A DNA stretch of 64,000 bases, from contig JANQKI010000215.1 in assembly GCA_028281165.1 (NCBI GenBank), positions 1 through 64,000 of the forward strand. Direction: 5' to 3'. The notes below the pieces were generated by a model. That model saw only the letters and a program-made list of their open reading frames with translations. It had not been told where the DNA came from and searched no databases. Positions 9,778 to 17,800 of the stretch are shown here, piece by piece. Every line of letters starts with the position of its first letter. The stretch's first letter is position 1. The position numbers were made by a program, and so were the translations under genes. Source of the stretch: Opitutaceae bacterium. Lineage in GTDB: Bacteria; Verrucomicrobiota; Verrucomicrobiia; Opitutales; Opitutaceae.

Positions 9778-10854
9778 ATGAAAAAGCTAATCCCACTATT
9801 CCTAGTAGGCGTGATTACCGTTTCTTGCTTGGAGGCAGATACGATAGTGACGAAAAACGGCTCTTCGATCTATGGGAAGATCATAGGAATCGAAGGCGGA
9901 AAAATGAAGGTCGCGACCGATTTCGCAGGAGAAATCGAAATCGATAAGGCTCAGATCGACCATTTTTCATCCGACGAGCCCATCTTTGTCTCATTCGAGA
10001 GTGGAAGTTCTTATGTTGGGAAGGTTACCGGAACGGAGAATGGAGAACTGACCATCGCAACGCAGGACGGAGACCTGAGTACCTCCATAGATAAAGTGAA
10101 CGAAAGCTGGCAACCAGGTACCGAAAGCCCCGCTGCTAAACGTCAAGCAGCGGAACTTGCAAAGCTTGAAAGAAAATGGAGCTATGAAGCAGCCTTCGAT
10201 TTGACGGGCAAAAGCGGGAACTCCGACAGCACAGGATTAAGTACCAGCTTTCGAGCGAAACTAACAGGCCCAGACGACACTCTTCAGTTTTACGCGAGGG
10301 CGAATTTCGAAGAAACAGACGACGTACGAAGCGCAGATGACTCTAGAGCCGGTGTCGATTACGCGAACAGCCTGAATGACAAATGGAACTGGTATGTGCG
10401 AAGCGAGTTCGGTCGAGATGTCATCAAAGATATCGAATTGTACATCAACACGGCAGCCGGTTTTGGCTACACTTTCACCAAAACAGAGCGTCGAGAACTA
10501 AACGTCCGAGGCGGTATCGGCTATCGCTTCGAATCCTACGACGACATTCTATTGCCGGACGGTTCTTTCGTTCCACGGGCTGACCTTAGCTCTGCTAGCG
10601 CTGACTTCGGGCTTTTCCATCAGGAAAACATGAAGTTGGGCAGACTGGTGAACCGCCTGACCTATACGCCAGCGTTTGACGATTTCGCCAATTTTAGAGC
10701 CGTGCACGACAGTAGTCTCGAACTGCCCATGAAGTCGGAAAACTACAGCATCCGACTGGGTTTAAGCAATGAGTACGATAGCGAGGCGGATCTCAGTGAC
10801 AAAGATGAGCTAGACACCACTTACTACATTCGACTCGTGCTTAACTGGCAATAG
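9778..10854 (+). CDS. DUF481-type outer-membrane beta-barrel protein
   Basis: The ATG at 9778 gives MKKLIPLFLVGVITVSCLEA, a clean signal peptide, so I prefer it to the open frame's earlier start at 9694. The mature protein is about 338 aa. Two N-terminal repeats of the form DTIVTKNGSSIYGKIIGIEG and SGSSYVGKVTGTENGELTIAT form small beta domains. From about residue 130, alternating polar/hydrophobic strands (WSYEAAFDLTGKSGNSDSTG onward) end in YYIRLVLNWQ, a barrel-type C-terminus. This matches DUF481 (YdiY-like) salt- or acid-inducible outer-membrane proteins of unknown function. A strong terminator follows at 10888. Confidence 0.8.
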   Translation: MKKLIPLFLVGVITVSCLEADTIVTKNGSSIYGKIIGIEGGKMKVATDFAGEIEIDKAQIDHFSSDEPIFVSFESGSSYVGKVTGTENGELTIATQDGDLSTSIDKVNESWQPGTESPAAKRQAAELAKLERKWSYEAAFDLTGKSGNSDSTGLSTSFRAKLTGPDDTLQFYARANFEETDDVRSADDSRAGVDYANSLNDKWNWYVRSEFGRDVIKDIELYINTAAGFGYTFTKTERRELNVRGGIGYRFESYDDILLPDGSFVPRADLSSASADFGLFHQENMKLGRLVNRLTYTPAFDDFANFRAVHDSSLELPMKSENYSIRLGLSNEYDSEADLSDKDELDTTYYIRLVLNWQ

Positions 10855-10887
10855 GCCAGACAGCTGTTCAAAGGATTCAAGACGCCT

Positions 10888-10918
10888 GGTCTGGGATAGA
10901 TTCCCAGGCCTTTTATTT
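10888..10918 (+). terminator. Rho-independent terminator after the DUF481 gene
   Basis: A 9-base stem (GGTCTGGGA with TCCCAGGCC, one G-T pair) closes a 5-base loop and is followed by TTTTATTT on the plus strand. It starts 33 bases after the stop of the upstream gene. Confidence 0.85.
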
Positions 10919-11045
10919 CCTTGCCCCCTTCTTGGGTAGCAAAGAATTCTTATCGTAACAAATGACTGGAAAGGCTTGGCAGCCCGGTCGCGCCAAGGCC
11001 GGCTTAGATGCCAAACCAATACTTCGAAACTAATTCCGATCGCTA

Positions 11046-12104
11046 ATGAGGGTCCCTAGAGTGTCCATGAAGGATATCGCCGAGAAAGTCGGCGTTGACC
11101 GTTCGACAGTATCCCTGGCTCTAAAAAACGATCCGCGTATTTCGGAAAAGACCAGAGAACGGATACATGAAGCAGCAAAGGAATTGGGGTACCGTCCCGA
11201 TCCGGCATTCAAGATTCTCGGAGCTCAACGTTGGAAATCTCGAGAAACGACAACAGGTTTCGTCATCGCGTTTATCACGCATCCTGAAAGCAGGAACGAT
11301 CCAGCCACCCAGCTTTATCGACAGGGAGCTCGACAAAGAGCTGAGGAGCTCGGATTTAGTTTCAGCGATTTTCATGTAGGCGAGTACCCCTCAACTACTC
11401 GAGCCAACCAAGTGCTCGTCAACCGAGGCGTTAGTGGACTTCTGTTCGCTCGTCCGACAAAGGAGGAGGAGCTTGAAGGCTACGATTGGAATCAGTTTAG
11501 CAGCATCACTCTAGGCGTGGACTATTTTCAGCCTAAAAATCATGCCGTGCAACACAACCAAAGCCAGAATCTACATATGCTATGGGCTGAAGCGGCGCGA
11601 CGAGGGGCAAAACGAATCGGAATGATTCTGCGTCAAGACCAGGGGTCGTTCGACTATGTGAATACGATTAGCTCTCTGCTTTACGAACAGCAACAAGGCT
11701 CGCAGGACGGGATGGCGACTATCCCGACTTTAAAACTATTCAGTAGCCAAGATTACACTACACAAGTCTCGGAAGTCGGAAAATGGACGAAACTTCATGA
11801 CCCGCAAGTTATCATCGGCTATAGCGATGCAGTCTACGACCTGCTAGCGGAAGCGGAGATAAAATCGCCGAAAGACCTCAGTTTCCTCAGCTTGAAAAAA
11901 GGCTACCAAAAAACGGATACAATCGCCGAAGGAAAAGAAATATCGGGCATTGATTTAAATCTGGAAAAGGCCGGTGAAATAGCGACGAGCATGCTCAGCT
12001 CTCAAATTCTGCAAAACGAGCGCGACCTGCCCAAAACTCGCCTAACCCATTTAGTGGAGACGAGCTTCGTCGAAGGCGATACTTTCCGAAAAAAATTCCG
12101 GTAA
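11046..12104 (+). CDS. LacI-family transcriptional regulator
   Basis: The protein has 352 aa. The N-terminal helix-turn-helix VSMKDIAEKVGVDRSTVSLA and hinge helix (RERIHEAAKELGYRPDP) are classic LacI/GalR. A periplasmic-binding-protein-like sensor domain follows (TGFVIAFITHPES, then RGAKRIGMILRQDQGSFDY, then PQVIIGYSDAVYDLL). Such proteins usually repress sugar genes and release DNA on binding a sugar. No obvious target gene lies beside it: ftsY is convergent, only 13 bases away. The start could also be the ATG at 11067. Confidence 0.9.
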   Translation: MRVPRVSMKDIAEKVGVDRSTVSLALKNDPRISEKTRERIHEAAKELGYRPDPAFKILGAQRWKSRETTTGFVIAFITHPESRNDPATQLYRQGARQRAEELGFSFSDFHVGEYPSTTRANQVLVNRGVSGLLFARPTKEEELEGYDWNQFSSITLGVDYFQPKNHAVQHNQSQNLHMLWAEAARRGAKRIGMILRQDQGSFDYVNTISSLLYEQQQGSQDGMATIPTLKLFSSQDYTTQVSEVGKWTKLHDPQVIIGYSDAVYDLLAEAEIKSPKDLSFLSLKKGYQKTDTIAEGKEISGIDLNLEKAGEIATSMLSSQILQNERDLPKTRLTHLVETSFVEGDTFRKKFR

Positions 12105-12117
12105 AACCCTTTCGTAT

Positions 12118-13056
12118 TCAACTTTCTGTTGCAGATACTTCTTCGAGACCGAAAACGGCATTAACGTAGTTATCGATTTGATACTCCTGCAAATCTTCAG
12201 GCTGTTCGCCGAATCCCAGAAAGTAAATGGGCAGTTTCAGTTCTCGATAGATTCCCACTAAAGCCCCGCCTCTACTAGTACCGTCCAGCTTCGTCACCAC
12301 GAGCCCATCGAGCCCGAACTTCTCGTTAAAAACGCGAGCCTGCTCGATGGAGTTCGACCCCAGGCTTCCATCAACGACAAGCAGACTGTAATGAGGCGCT
12401 GACTCATCATTTTTTCCCAACACGCGACGAATCTTGGCCAGCTCATCCATTAGATTGCCTTTGGTATGAAGCCTTCCAGCGGTATCAATGATGAGGGTGT
12501 CATGCCCTCGACTCTTGGCGGCCTGCCAAGCATCGAAAGCCACTGCTGCCGCATCGGCTCCGTGCTGACCGGAGACGATATCCAGTTCCAAACGGCTCGA
12601 CCACTCTTTCAATTGCTCAATGGCTGCGGCGCGAAATGTATCGCACGCCGCCAACAACACGCTGCGTCCATCCTGGCGACAGAGGTTGCCCAGCTTGGCC
12701 GCGGTTGTCGTCTTTCCGGAACCGTTTACACCGATGAGGCATATAACGGTAGGATTTTCTCGTTCAAAATTGATAGTCCCCTCCGAGCCTTCAAGAACGC
12801 GTTTCAAGACTGTGGCTCCGATCCCAGCTACGTCTTGGCCGCGAAGCTCTCTATCCTTGCGATAGGCTTGAGAGGTCTCTTCGACGATCTCCTCGGTTGT
12901 CTCGTACCCAAAATCCGCTACAAAAAGAGCCTCTTCCAGCTCTTCAATCGAATTCGCATCCAGTTTCTGGCGACGAAATATGCCGTGCGTTTTCTCGGCT
13001 AAGCCTTTGGCGGACTTTGCTAAGCCTTCCTTGAATTTCCTGAATAGCGATAACAT
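12118..13056 (-). CDS. ftsY: signal recognition particle receptor FtsY
   Basis: The 312-aa SRP GTPase receptor delivers ribosome-nascent-chain complexes to the membrane. The N-terminal N-domain helices (to about 90) precede the G domain: P-loop GVNGSGKTTTAAKLG, DTFRAAAIEQLKEW, DTAGRLHTKGNLMDEL, TKLDGTSRGGA and the closing FLGFGEQPEDLQ. It lacks the long acidic A domain of the E. coli protein, as many bacterial versions do. It is the last gene of the minus-strand ribB/ribH/nusB/ftsY run, 36 bases after nusB. Confidence 0.97.
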   Translation of the reverse strand: MLSLFRKFKEGLAKSAKGLAEKTHGIFRRQKLDANSIEELEEALFVADFGYETTEEIVEETSQAYRKDRELRGQDVAGIGATVLKRVLEGSEGTINFERENPTVICLIGVNGSGKTTTAAKLGNLCRQDGRSVLLAACDTFRAAAIEQLKEWSSRLELDIVSGQHGADAAAVAFDAWQAAKSRGHDTLIIDTAGRLHTKGNLMDELAKIRRVLGKNDESAPHYSLLVVDGSLGSNSIEQARVFNEKFGLDGLVVTKLDGTSRGGALVGIYRELKLPIYFLGFGEQPEDLQEYQIDNYVNAVFGLEEVSATES

Positions 13057-13092
13057 CGAAGCGAACTAGTCCTTATGTTCTTCAAAAGTGAA

Positions 13093-13548
13093 TCACTCCC
13101 AACTTGGCGATCGAGAAGGGCGAGAGAGCTCGCCTCTCTGCTTATCGAGAATGCCATTAATAAATCTGCGCGATTCCTGGGAGGAGTACTCTTTGCTAAG
13201 ATCGATGGCCTCGTTGATGCTCACGACCGGCGGTATGTCCTTGCGAAACAGAAGTTCGTAGAGAGCCATGCGGAGAATCGCTAAATCGATCTTCGCAATG
13301 CGTTCGAAATCCCAGTTTTTCGCTAGCTCCTTTATTTTGGAATCAATCGTATCCACATTTTCGATAACACCGAAAATCAATTCTTCGGCGAAACTGTAGA
13401 AATCGCGCTCTTCCTCAAGCCCTTCGAAAAACAGTCGCAGCGAATCGCTTAAATCAGCTGGCGGATTAATCGACCAGGCATACAGATATTGCATGCAGGC
13501 CACACGACACAAACGACGCTGAGGCTTTTGCTTTTTTTCCTCGCTCAT
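13093..13548 (-). CDS. nusB: transcription antitermination factor NusB
   Basis: The 151-aa all-helical NusB fold is recognisable from RRLCRVACMQYLYAW at the start, ELIFGVIENVDTIDSKI in the middle, and the signature DLAILRMALYELLFRKDIPP, VVSINEAIDLSKEY and RRFINGILDK. It binds boxA RNA with S10 (NusE) during rRNA transcription. The ATG at 13548 overlaps the ribH stop in an ATGA, indicating translational coupling. The open frame extends 15 codons further upstream, but that start would lie inside ribH and is less likely. Confidence 0.95.
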   Translation of the reverse strand: MSEEKKQKPQRRLCRVACMQYLYAWSINPPADLSDSLRLFFEGLEEERDFYSFAEELIFGVIENVDTIDSKIKELAKNWDFERIAKIDLAILRMALYELLFRKDIPPVVSINEAIDLSKEYSSQESRRFINGILDKQRGELSRPSRSPSWE

Positions 13549-14021
13549 GACGGGCGGTACTTGCGGCGCAGACTGGCCATTTCCAAAGCGCATTGGCCGA
13601 ATTCCTGGCCTTTATTCATTTCGCCAATACAGCGCTCTTTAACTTGCTCCTCGTCTTTGCCGACGATGATGCCGTTTATAATAGGAACGCCCGTTTCCAA
13701 AGCGACCTTCTGTAAACCATAGTTGGATGAATCAGCAACCATCTCATCGTGACGCGTCCTTCCAGCAATCACCACTCCCAAGGCGATGATCGCATCATAG
13801 TCGTTGGTCTCGGCCAACAATTGCGCGGCAAGGGGCAGTTCAACCGAGCCCGGAACACGCTCGACGAAGATTTGCTCCTCGGGAACGGACGCTCGAAGAA
13901 GAGCTTCCTTCGCCCGCGCAATCAAGCCATCAACGTAGATCTCATTATAACGAGCAGCCACTACGCCGATCCGAAAATCGGATCCATCGATTTGAAGGGT
14001 TTTTGGCGTTAGCTGGCTCAT
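13545..14021 (-). CDS. ribH: 6,7-dimethyl-8-ribityllumazine synthase
   Basis: The 158-aa enzyme is recognised from RIGVVAARYNEIYVDGL, the phosphate- and substrate-binding VPGSVELPLAAQLLAET, ALGVVIAGRTRHDEMVAD and GVPIINGIIVGKDEEQ. It condenses the product of RibB with the pyrimidine intermediate and normally forms large icosahedral shells. It lies downstream of the RibB-type gene and overlaps nusB by 4 bases. The ribH-nusB linkage is common in bacteria. Confidence 0.97.
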   Translation of the reverse strand: MSQLTPKTLQIDGSDFRIGVVAARYNEIYVDGLIARAKEALLRASVPEEQIFVERVPGSVELPLAAQLLAETNDYDAIIALGVVIAGRTRHDEMVADSSNYGLQKVALETGVPIINGIIVGKDEEQVKERCIGEMNKGQEFGQCALEMASLRRKYRPS

Positions 14022-14154
14022 TCGAAGAACAAATTTTGCATTCCCTCATTGGAGAAATGATATCCGCAAAGAAGAAAAGAGACTCGGAAATGCTTGCGAA
14101 ACCGAAAGGTGTAAAGCTCAAACCTTGAAGGCAAAGAGCAGATTTGCTTCACTG

Positions 14155-15261
14155 TTACAAAGCCTGCTGTTCCACAATCTCCAAACCGTAGCCATCGAGG
14201 GCAACCACGTTGCGGCTCTTGTGGGAAAGAAGCCTTATGCGCTTCAATCCGAGAGCGACTAGAATCTGGGCCCCAATACCGTATTCACGTAAACCCATAT
14301 CGCCTGGCTTGATCGACTTCGACTTTCCAAAGCGACCCAAACGATCCAGGCCACTATTGGGTCGACTGATGTAAATAATGGCTCCCTTTCCCTCTTCGGA
14401 GATCCGACGAAAGGCGGAAGACAGCGTTTCGGAGCTATCAGCGCCTTTCATGTGGAAAATATCGGAGAGAACGTTTTCCGCGTGAACGCGAACTAGCGTC
14501 GGGCTTTCATCCAAATCGCCTTTTACCAGGGCAAAGTGCTGCAAGCCGTCTAACACGCCTCGAAAAACCTTTAGTGTAAAGCTGCCAAATTCGCTTTCGA
14601 ATGGACGCTCAAGGACCAGCTCCACCAATTTATCTCGAGTACGACGGTATTCAATGAGAGCGGCGATGGAGATCATCTTTAAGCCGAGTCGTTTCTTAAA
14701 CTCAAAGAGCTGGGGCACCCTAGCCATCGTTCCGTCTTCATTCAGAATTTCACACACAACGCCGCAGGGAAAAAGACCGGCAAGCGAGGCCAAATCGATG
14801 GCGGCCTCCGTATGTCCGGCTCGTTCCAATACCCCACCGTCCTTTGCTTTTAGCGGAAAGATATGACCAGGCTGTACTAGTTCGTCAGGCCTGGTTTCGG
14901 GATTCGCAATCAGCTTTATCGTGCGATAGCGATCATAGGCGCTGATGCCCGTGGCTATGCCTTCGGCAGCATCAACAGAGACCGTGAAATCCGTTTTGTG
15001 CGATTCCCGATTTTCCTGGACCATGGGACTCAGACCCAACTGCTGCAAATGATGACCCGTGCAGGGAACGCAGATCAAGCCACGGGCTTGCTGGATCATG
15101 AGGTTGATCGTCTCCTGGGTCGCCTTGGCTGCCGCGATGATGAGATCGCCCTCGTTCTCGCGATTTTCGTCATCAGTCACAATCACTGGCTTGCCGTCCG
15201 CAATATCGCGGATCGCCTCCTCGACTGAATCAAATACGATTTCTTCGGCTACCTCAGACAT
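14155..15261 (-). CDS. 3,4-dihydroxy-2-butanone-4-phosphate synthase with a degenerate RibA-like domain
   Basis: The 368-aa protein has two domains. The N-terminal RibB domain (about 8-205) is intact: VTDDENRENEGDLIIAA, RAGHTEAAIDLASLAG and CEILNEDGTMARVPQL, as needed to convert ribulose 5-phosphate. The C-terminal half aligns with GTP cyclohydrolase II, but its three zinc cysteines are replaced by N263, A274 and S276, and the EGRGIGL-type catalytic loop is absent (RPNSGLDRLG). It is therefore a RibBX-type protein that should lack cyclohydrolase activity. The ATG at 15261 is preferred over a GTG at 15270. A true GTP cyclohydrolase II should exist elsewhere in the genome. Confidence 0.9.
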   Translation of the reverse strand: MSEVAEEIVFDSVEEAIRDIADGKPVIVTDDENRENEGDLIIAAAKATQETINLMIQQARGLICVPCTGHHLQQLGLSPMVQENRESHKTDFTVSVDAAEGIATGISAYDRYRTIKLIANPETRPDELVQPGHIFPLKAKDGGVLERAGHTEAAIDLASLAGLFPCGVVCEILNEDGTMARVPQLFEFKKRLGLKMISIAALIEYRRTRDKLVELVLERPFESEFGSFTLKVFRGVLDGLQHFALVKGDLDESPTLVRVHAENVLSDIFHMKGADSSETLSSAFRRISEEGKGAIIYISRPNSGLDRLGRFGKSKSIKPGDMGLREYGIGAQILVALGLKRIRLLSHKSRNVVALDGYGLEIVEQQAL

Positions 15262-15330
15262 TAGAAACACACTGAAGCGATTCGAAGGCTCAACACAATC
15301 CCAATGCTAGAGTTTTCAGCCGTATTCCCA

Positions 15331-15360
15331 AAAAGAAAAACAGGGCCAGAAGGCCCTGTT
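15331..15360 (-). terminator. Rho-independent terminator (minus strand) upstream of the ribB-type gene
   Basis: A perfect 9-base stem AACAGGGCC/GGCCCTGTT with loop AGAA lies at 15339-15360. Read on the minus strand it is followed by TTTTTCTTTT. It ends transcription from the GNAT/yej direction before the riboflavin operon begins. Confidence 0.85.
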
Positions 15361-15437
15361 CTTAACAATCCATCTCTAATAATAGGAACAATATCTAACG
15401 TTACGGAAAGGTCTGATATGAGATCGTCTACCTAATA

Positions 15438-15677
15438 TTTTCGGCAAATGGCTAAGGAGCTTTAAGTAAATTTGCTCAACTTATGGCTTTTTCGGCAGAA
15501 AAAGAGCCTAGAGGAGACTACGTTGCGAAATGCTTCGAGAACCAAAAGACCTCTTAAAGCTATCTATTTATTTGATAACCAACAATTTAAAACCTAGACC
15601 TAGATCGTTGTCCAAATGGTTTCGCCGAGCTAAGAACTTCGAAATTTTTTCGGCAAAAAGCATCGCTTCAGGAGACT
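15438..15677. repeat. three copies of a TTTTCGGCA-AGGAG motif in a 406-base gap
   Basis: The region 15262-15667 has no gene. Besides the terminator it holds three copies of TTTTCGGCA(A/G)A at 15438, 15489 and 15647, each followed by AGGAG(A)CT. In the second and third copies the spacing from CGG to AGGAGACT is identical (19 bases). The third copy runs into the last codons of the GNAT gene. The second copy can fold into a hairpin (GGCTTTTTC/GAAAAAGAGCC, one bulge). Partial duplication of the GNAT gene's 3' end is a simple explanation; a regulatory role is not shown. Confidence 0.45.
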
Positions 15678-16153
15678 CTCAGCTCGAAAAAAGCTAAATC
15701 AAAGCCGTCCAAAGGCCGGCGATCGACGAACTCGAATCCGAGGCGTTCGTAAAACGAGCGTAGCTTCAAGCGAGAGTAAGCGCAGTCCAACCGGAGGTAC
15801 GACCTGCCAATTGAGGCCGCGTGGTTGGCCGCCCATTTTACCATTTCGTCGGCAAAGCCTTCGCCGGCAAAAGCGCGCTTCACGGAAAGCTTGTGCAGGT
15901 AAAGGGCTTCGCCTGCGTTCGTATTGGGCCAAAATCTTGGATCTTCTTTTTGCAGCGCCATCGTGGCGATAGGCTCATTGGCTTCAAAACCCAAATACAG
16001 TTCATCTAAAAAATAAGTCTTGAGTAATTCATTTGAGGATACGCGCCTCTCAGACCAGAGCGGTTTGCCGGTTGCATGCAGCCACTGCACCGCTTCTTGG
16101 AGCAAAGCCGAAAACTCAGACAACTCCTCTTCCTCGATTTGACGAACAATCAT
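15668..16153 (-). CDS. GNAT-family N-acetyltransferase
   Basis: The 161-aa protein has GNAT motifs: a central ALYLHKLSVKRAFAGEGFAD segment in which the acetyl-CoA pyrophosphate loop is atypical, and the C-terminal LRLDCAYSRLKLRSFYERLG followed by GFEFVD. It transfers an acetyl group from acetyl-CoA to an unknown amine. It starts 6 bases after yejF ends, so it is probably co-transcribed with the peptide importer. That hints at acetylation of an imported peptide or amino compound (inference). Confidence 0.8.
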   Translation of the reverse strand: MIVRQIEEEELSEFSALLQEAVQWLHATGKPLWSERRVSSNELLKTYFLDELYLGFEANEPIATMALQKEDPRFWPNTNAGEALYLHKLSVKRAFAGEGFADEMVKWAANHAASIGRSYLRLDCAYSRLKLRSFYERLGFEFVDRRPLDGFDLAFFELRVS

Positions 16154-16159
16154 CGAAGA

Positions 16160-17800
16160 CTACGAAACAAGTCTACAACTCTCGTCGCCTGGAATGGGAA
16201 CAGCATCGAGTAAGCTTTTCGTGTATTGATGTTGTGGATTCACGATGACATCCGAAGTCGCTCCTTCCTCGACAATGCGACCCTTTCTCATAACAACTGT
16301 TCTATCGGAAATTTTCTTAACCACGCTTAAGTCATGAGAGATGAACATGTACGAAAGGTCGTGTCTTTCTTGGAGCTCCATGAGCAAGTCGATTACTTGA
16401 GCCTGGATCGTCACATCAAGAGCGCTGACCGCTTCGTCACAAATGATCAACTCCGGTTTCAATGAAAGGGCGCGAGCAATGCAAATACGTTGGCGTTGGC
16501 CTCCACTGAACTCATGAGGATAGCGGAACACATGGTCGGCCTCCAGTTGAACTTCTTCTAGGAGACGTACCGCCAAATCTTGTTTAGGTTCCGCATTAAG
16601 AAGACCGTGCTCTTCGAGTCCCTCAGTCAGAATATCCAGAATCGTCATACGCGGATTGAGCGAGCTAAAAGGATCCTGGAATATGATTTGAAGATTCCGC
16701 CGAAAAGGAAGGAACTCGCCACGGCTCAAATTTATGAGCGAATTTCCACGATAAGTAATCGTCCCGCCAGTAGGCTTCTCTAGGCCTAAAATAGTTCGAC
16801 CCAGTGTGCTCTTGCCACTTCCCGACTCGCCAACTACGGCCAAGGTTTCACCATGCATGATTTGAAGAGAGAGATCGTCTACGGCTTTTACATGACCAAC
16901 CGTTCTCGAGAAGATCCCTCTTTTAATGGGAAACCAGGTACGCAGGTTTTCAATTTCGATGATTGGCTGCTTTTCGGATGATTGTCTAGCTCTCGGAGCG
17001 TCGGTCAATCGAGGCACTGCGGAAAGGAGCTCTTTGGTGTATTCTTCATTTGGCGACGAGAATAATTGTCGCAATGCTCCCTCCTCGACTTTTCGCGCTT
17101 TTTCCATCACCATTACCCTGTCGCAAAGCTGCCAAATGACCCCCATATCGTGGGTTATGAAGACTATAGAGCTCTGCTCGCTTTTTACATTAAGGATAAG
17201 CTCGAAAATTTGGCGCTGCGTGGTGACATCCAAGGCCGTGGTAGGCTCATCGGCGATAATGATGGAAGGTTCGAGCATAAGCACTAGAGCGATCATCACA
17301 CGTTGTCGCATGCCTCCCGAAAACTGGAAGGGATAGGAATGCATCCGCTGCTCTGGTTCAGGGATTCCTACCCTGCCCAGCCATTCAATTCCGCTCTGCC
17401 ACGCTTCTTCAGTTGTCATTGAATGATGGAGGCGCAATGTCTCGACGATCTGCTTGCCAACCGTCACGAGGGGAGAAAGAGCGGTCATCGGTTCTTGGAA
17501 AATGATGCCAATCTCATTGCCTCTGATTTTTTTGAGTTCTTCGATCGGCGCTTGGAGCAGATCACGTCCTTTGTAGTGGGCCGTTCCTGAAACAATCTTA
17601 CCTATGGGATCAGGAATCAACCTGAGCAAACTCATGCCTGTAACTGATTTCCCACTACCAGACTCTCCGACGATACCCAAAATCTCACCCTTTTTTAGGT
17701 CGAATGACAGGTTGTCGACAGCGCGAACTAACGCGTCTTCCGTCTTGAACTCCACAGAAAGCCCTCGCACTTCCAAAATGTTGTCGTTCGGCTGGCTCAT
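16160..17800 (-). CDS. yejF: peptide ABC importer, fused ATP-binding protein (YejF-like)
   Basis: The 546-aa protein contains two complete ABC ATPase domains in tandem. The first has Walker A GESGSGKSV, signature FSGGMRQRVMIAL and Walker B IIADEPTTALDV. The second has GESGSGKSTLG, FSGGQRQRICIARAL and IICDEAVSALDV. Each ends in the oligopeptide-type C-terminal extension (HQYTKSLLDAVP). This DppD-DppF fusion is the YejF arrangement. It energises peptide import through YejB and YejE. Its ATG overlaps the yejE stop (ATGA). Confidence 0.94.
   Translation of the reverse strand: MSQPNDNILEVRGLSVEFKTEDALVRAVDNLSFDLKKGEILGIVGESGSGKSVTGMSLLRLIPDPIGKIVSGTAHYKGRDLLQAPIEELKKIRGNEIGIIFQEPMTALSPLVTVGKQIVETLRLHHSMTTEEAWQSGIEWLGRVGIPEPEQRMHSYPFQFSGGMRQRVMIALVLMLEPSIIIADEPTTALDVTTQRQIFELILNVKSEQSSIVFITHDMGVIWQLCDRVMVMEKARKVEEGALRQLFSSPNEEYTKELLSAVPRLTDAPRARQSSEKQPIIEIENLRTWFPIKRGIFSRTVGHVKAVDDLSLQIMHGETLAVVGESGSGKSTLGRTILGLEKPTGGTITYRGNSLINLSRGEFLPFRRNLQIIFQDPFSSLNPRMTILDILTEGLEEHGLLNAEPKQDLAVRLLEEVQLEADHVFRYPHEFSGGQRQRICIARALSLKPELIICDEAVSALDVTIQAQVIDLLMELQERHDLSYMFISHDLSVVKKISDRTVVMRKGRIVEEGATSDVIVNPQHQYTKSLLDAVPIPGDESCRLVS

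Noticed and set aside
15262-15667. possible FMN riboswitch before the riboflavin genes
   Set aside because: I looked for the conserved RFN blocks (for example GATTC-CC-GACCGGCGGT-type segments) on the minus strand and found none; only a terminator and a repeated motif.
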